This document shows positions 62,876 to 64,000 of a DNA stretch of 64,000 nt, piece by piece; the first letter of the stretch is position 1; every line of letters starts with the position of its first letter. The notes below the pieces were generated by a model. That model was not told the DNA's origin. It ran no database searches and saw nothing but the letters and a program-made list of their open reading frames with translations. Both the position numbers and the translations under genes were made by a program. This stretch comes from Shinella kummerowiae (lineage in GTDB: Bacteria; Pseudomonadota; Alphaproteobacteria; Rhizobiales; Rhizobiaceae), in the NCBI RefSeq assembly GCF_009827055.1, contig NZ_WUMK01000001.1:62001-126000 (forward strand), read 5' to 3'.

Positions 62876-62912
62876 GCTGCCGATATAGGAGAAAACGTCC
62901 GCTGGAGCCGCG

Positions 62913-63134
62913 ATGGAATCGCCCTGTATTCTCGTCTGTTCGATCGACATGGTGACCGGCTACTGTTTCGGCTGCGGTCGCACCCGCGACGAGATCGGCG
63001 CCTGGACGCTCTACACCTCCGAACAGCGCCGCGTGATCATGGCCGAACTGCCCGCCCGCCTTGACACCGTCGAACGCAAGCCGCGGCGCGAGACCCGCCG
63101 CACGCGCATGGCGCGGGAGCGCGGCGAAGCATGA
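62913..63134 (+). CDS. DUF1289 cysteine-rich protein
   Basis: 73-aa protein of the DUF1289 family: four cysteines in the pattern SPCILVCSIDMVTGYCFGCG, then RTRDEIGAWTLYTSEQRR, and a basic tail. Probably binds zinc or an Fe-S cluster. Function unknown. GGAG lies five bases before ATG 62913. Overlaps the aspartic protease gene by 4 bp (ATGA). Confidence 0.9.
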   Translation: MESPCILVCSIDMVTGYCFGCGRTRDEIGAWTLYTSEQRRVIMAELPARLDTVERKPRRETRRTRMARERGEA

Positions 63135-63829
63135 GGCTCTACGTTCTTCTCGGCATCCTCGCCATCGGCCTTGCCCTGTTGATCCTGAACCATGACGGCG
63201 GGCGCACGATGGGCATGGACAACAACGATTTCGGCCGCCTCGTCACACTTTCGGCGATCGCCACGATGATGGCGGCCGGTGTGCTCGCCGGCAGGCGGCA
63301 GTTCGGCGAGAGCGTGCGTCAGGCCGGTATCTGGCTGCTGCTCATCCTCGTGCTGGTCACAGGCTATCTCTATCGTTTCGATTTGCAGGATTTCGGCAAT
63401 CGTCTGACCGCCGGCCTCATTCCCGGCCGTGCGGTCGTCACGACAAGCGCCAGCGGCGAACAAATCCTGGTGATCAACAAGGGTATTTCCGGCCATTTCG
63501 AGACGGATGTGACGATCGACGGCACGCCGATCCGCATGATGGTCGATACCGGCGCCAGCTCCGTCGTGCTCTCCTATGAAGACGCGATGCGTCTCGGCAT
63601 CAACCCGGACAATCTGGTCTTCTCCATCGACGTTTCCACCGCCAACGGGCGTGCGCGCGCCGCCCCCGTGACGCTCAGGGAAGTCGTGATCGGCCCCATT
63701 ATGCGCGGCGCCATCCGCGGCATGGTCACCGAAGAGGGCCGTCTCGACCAGAGCCTGCTCGGCATGAGTTTTCTGGAAACGCTCGGGTCGATCGAAATCA
63801 CGCGGGATGAGCTGCGGCTGAAGGACTGA
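63131..63829 (+). CDS. Membrane-anchored retropepsin-like aspartic protease
   Basis: 232-aa protein of the clan AA (TIGR02281-type) group. Three hydrophobic helices (about 2-20, 37-54, 66-81) anchor a periplasmic domain that holds the active site IRMMVDTGASSVVLSYEDAM (Asp139) and the later LLGMSFLETLGSIEI. Only one DTGA motif is present, so it must dimerise to be active, as in retropepsins. Target unknown. Start overlaps the DUF1289 stop. Confidence 0.9.
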   Translation: MRLYVLLGILAIGLALLILNHDGGRTMGMDNNDFGRLVTLSAIATMMAAGVLAGRRQFGESVRQAGIWLLLILVLVTGYLYRFDLQDFGNRLTAGLIPGRAVVTTSASGEQILVINKGISGHFETDVTIDGTPIRMMVDTGASSVVLSYEDAMRLGINPDNLVFSIDVSTANGRARAAPVTLREVVIGPIMRGAIRGMVTEEGRLDQSLLGMSFLETLGSIEITRDELRLKD

Positions 63830-63832
63830 GCC

Positions 63833-64000
63833 TTACTCCGCCGCCTCGCCCTTGATCACTTCCACAGCAGCGGCAAGCTCGTAGGAATAGCCTTCCAGCA
63901 TGGCATAGGCCTGCTCGATGACCGCAATCTGGCCCTCAGCATTGCGGATCGCCTCCGCGATGGACTGCGAGCGGGCGCGCAGCATGGAGCCCAGAAAATC
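63833..64000 (-). CDS. C-terminal 55 residues of an unidentified protein (truncated by window end)
   Basis: Minus-strand frame open from the window edge to TAA at 63833-63835. The visible part is strongly helical (MLRARSQSIAEAIRNAEGQI, AVIEQAYAMLEGYSYELAAA) and ends EVIKGEAAE. Codon choice matches the neighbours, so it is very probably a real gene, but the fragment is too short to identify. Convergent with the aspartic protease with a 3-bp gap. Confidence 0.7.
   Translation of the reverse strand, partial: DFLGSMLRARSQSIAEAIRNAEGQIAVIEQAYAMLEGYSYELAAAVEVIKGEAAE

Overview
This 64-kb window looks like ordinary core chromosome from a GC-rich alphaproteobacterium, most likely a Rhizobiaceae member (Rhizobium/Ensifer/Shinella/Agrobacterium type). 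The evidence is a malic enzyme fused to a phosphotransacetylase-like domain, a BluB with the two residues known from Sinorhizobium meliloti BluB, a class II DAHP synthase, DUF2865, DUF1003, DUF2059, DUF1289 and Usg proteins, nopaline/octopine-type amino-acid permeases, and TadE/TadG-like proteins. Genus assignment is inference; no rRNA or tRNA gene is visible. I see no transposase, integrase, phage gene, CRISPR array or attachment site. Genes are dense on both strands, with many 4-bp ATGA overlaps and back-to-back terminators.

Layout: 1-8.4 kb holds the 3' part of a malic enzyme, a divergent HxlR regulator/glutathione transferase pair, an ABC-F ATPase, a phytanoyl-CoA dioxygenase-like protein, a DUF2865 secreted protein, and bluB behind a cobalamin riboswitch. 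8.4-18.2 kb holds a membrane diguanylate cyclase, the nadE operon, an LtaS-like sulfatase-fold enzyme, DUF1003, and a TadE/TadG pair. 18.2-25.8 kb holds a GFA-type zinc protein, DAHP synthase, a LysR regulator with a perfect palindrome facing a small ORF, glutathione reductase, rpiA and gph. 25.8-33.1 kb is rich in envelope enzymes: a large L,D-transpeptidase, fumC, a soluble diguanylate cyclase, a 25-residue membrane microprotein, a small L,D-transpeptidase, and an M15 peptidase overlapping a small secreted protein. 33.1-45.9 kb holds an FMN split-barrel protein, a hydrolase/MarR pair, LtrA, a Kef-type antiporter, DUF971, moaA, a chemoreceptor, a DMT exporter and mobAB. 45.9-50.3 kb holds two paralogous OmpA-like proteins with long internal repeats. 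50.6-53.2 kb is a polar amino-acid ABC transporter without its ATPase. 53.4-64 kb holds Usg, DUF2270, a TPR-methyltransferase, a histidine kinase, a nuclease plus uracil-DNA glycosylase, an Lrp regulator, AlkD, a beta-hydroxyacid dehydrogenase, dgkA, cobT/cobS, DUF1289, an aspartic protease, and the 3' end of an unidentified gene.

Functional links: bluB (DMB synthesis), cobT (DMB activation) and cobS (final joining) together cover the lower-ligand half of cobalamin synthesis, but only bluB shows a riboswitch. moaA, mobA and mobB belong to molybdenum-cofactor synthesis. The two L,D-transpeptidases, the M15 peptidase, the OmpA-like pair and the aspartic protease act at or near the cell envelope.

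I found no clear new multigene system. The most unusual items are the repeat-bearing OmpA-like pair, the microprotein, two ribosome-binding sites buried in hairpins, and several perfect palindromes next to regulators or transporters. All start choices, operators and terminators come from reading the sequence and have not been tested by search or experiment.
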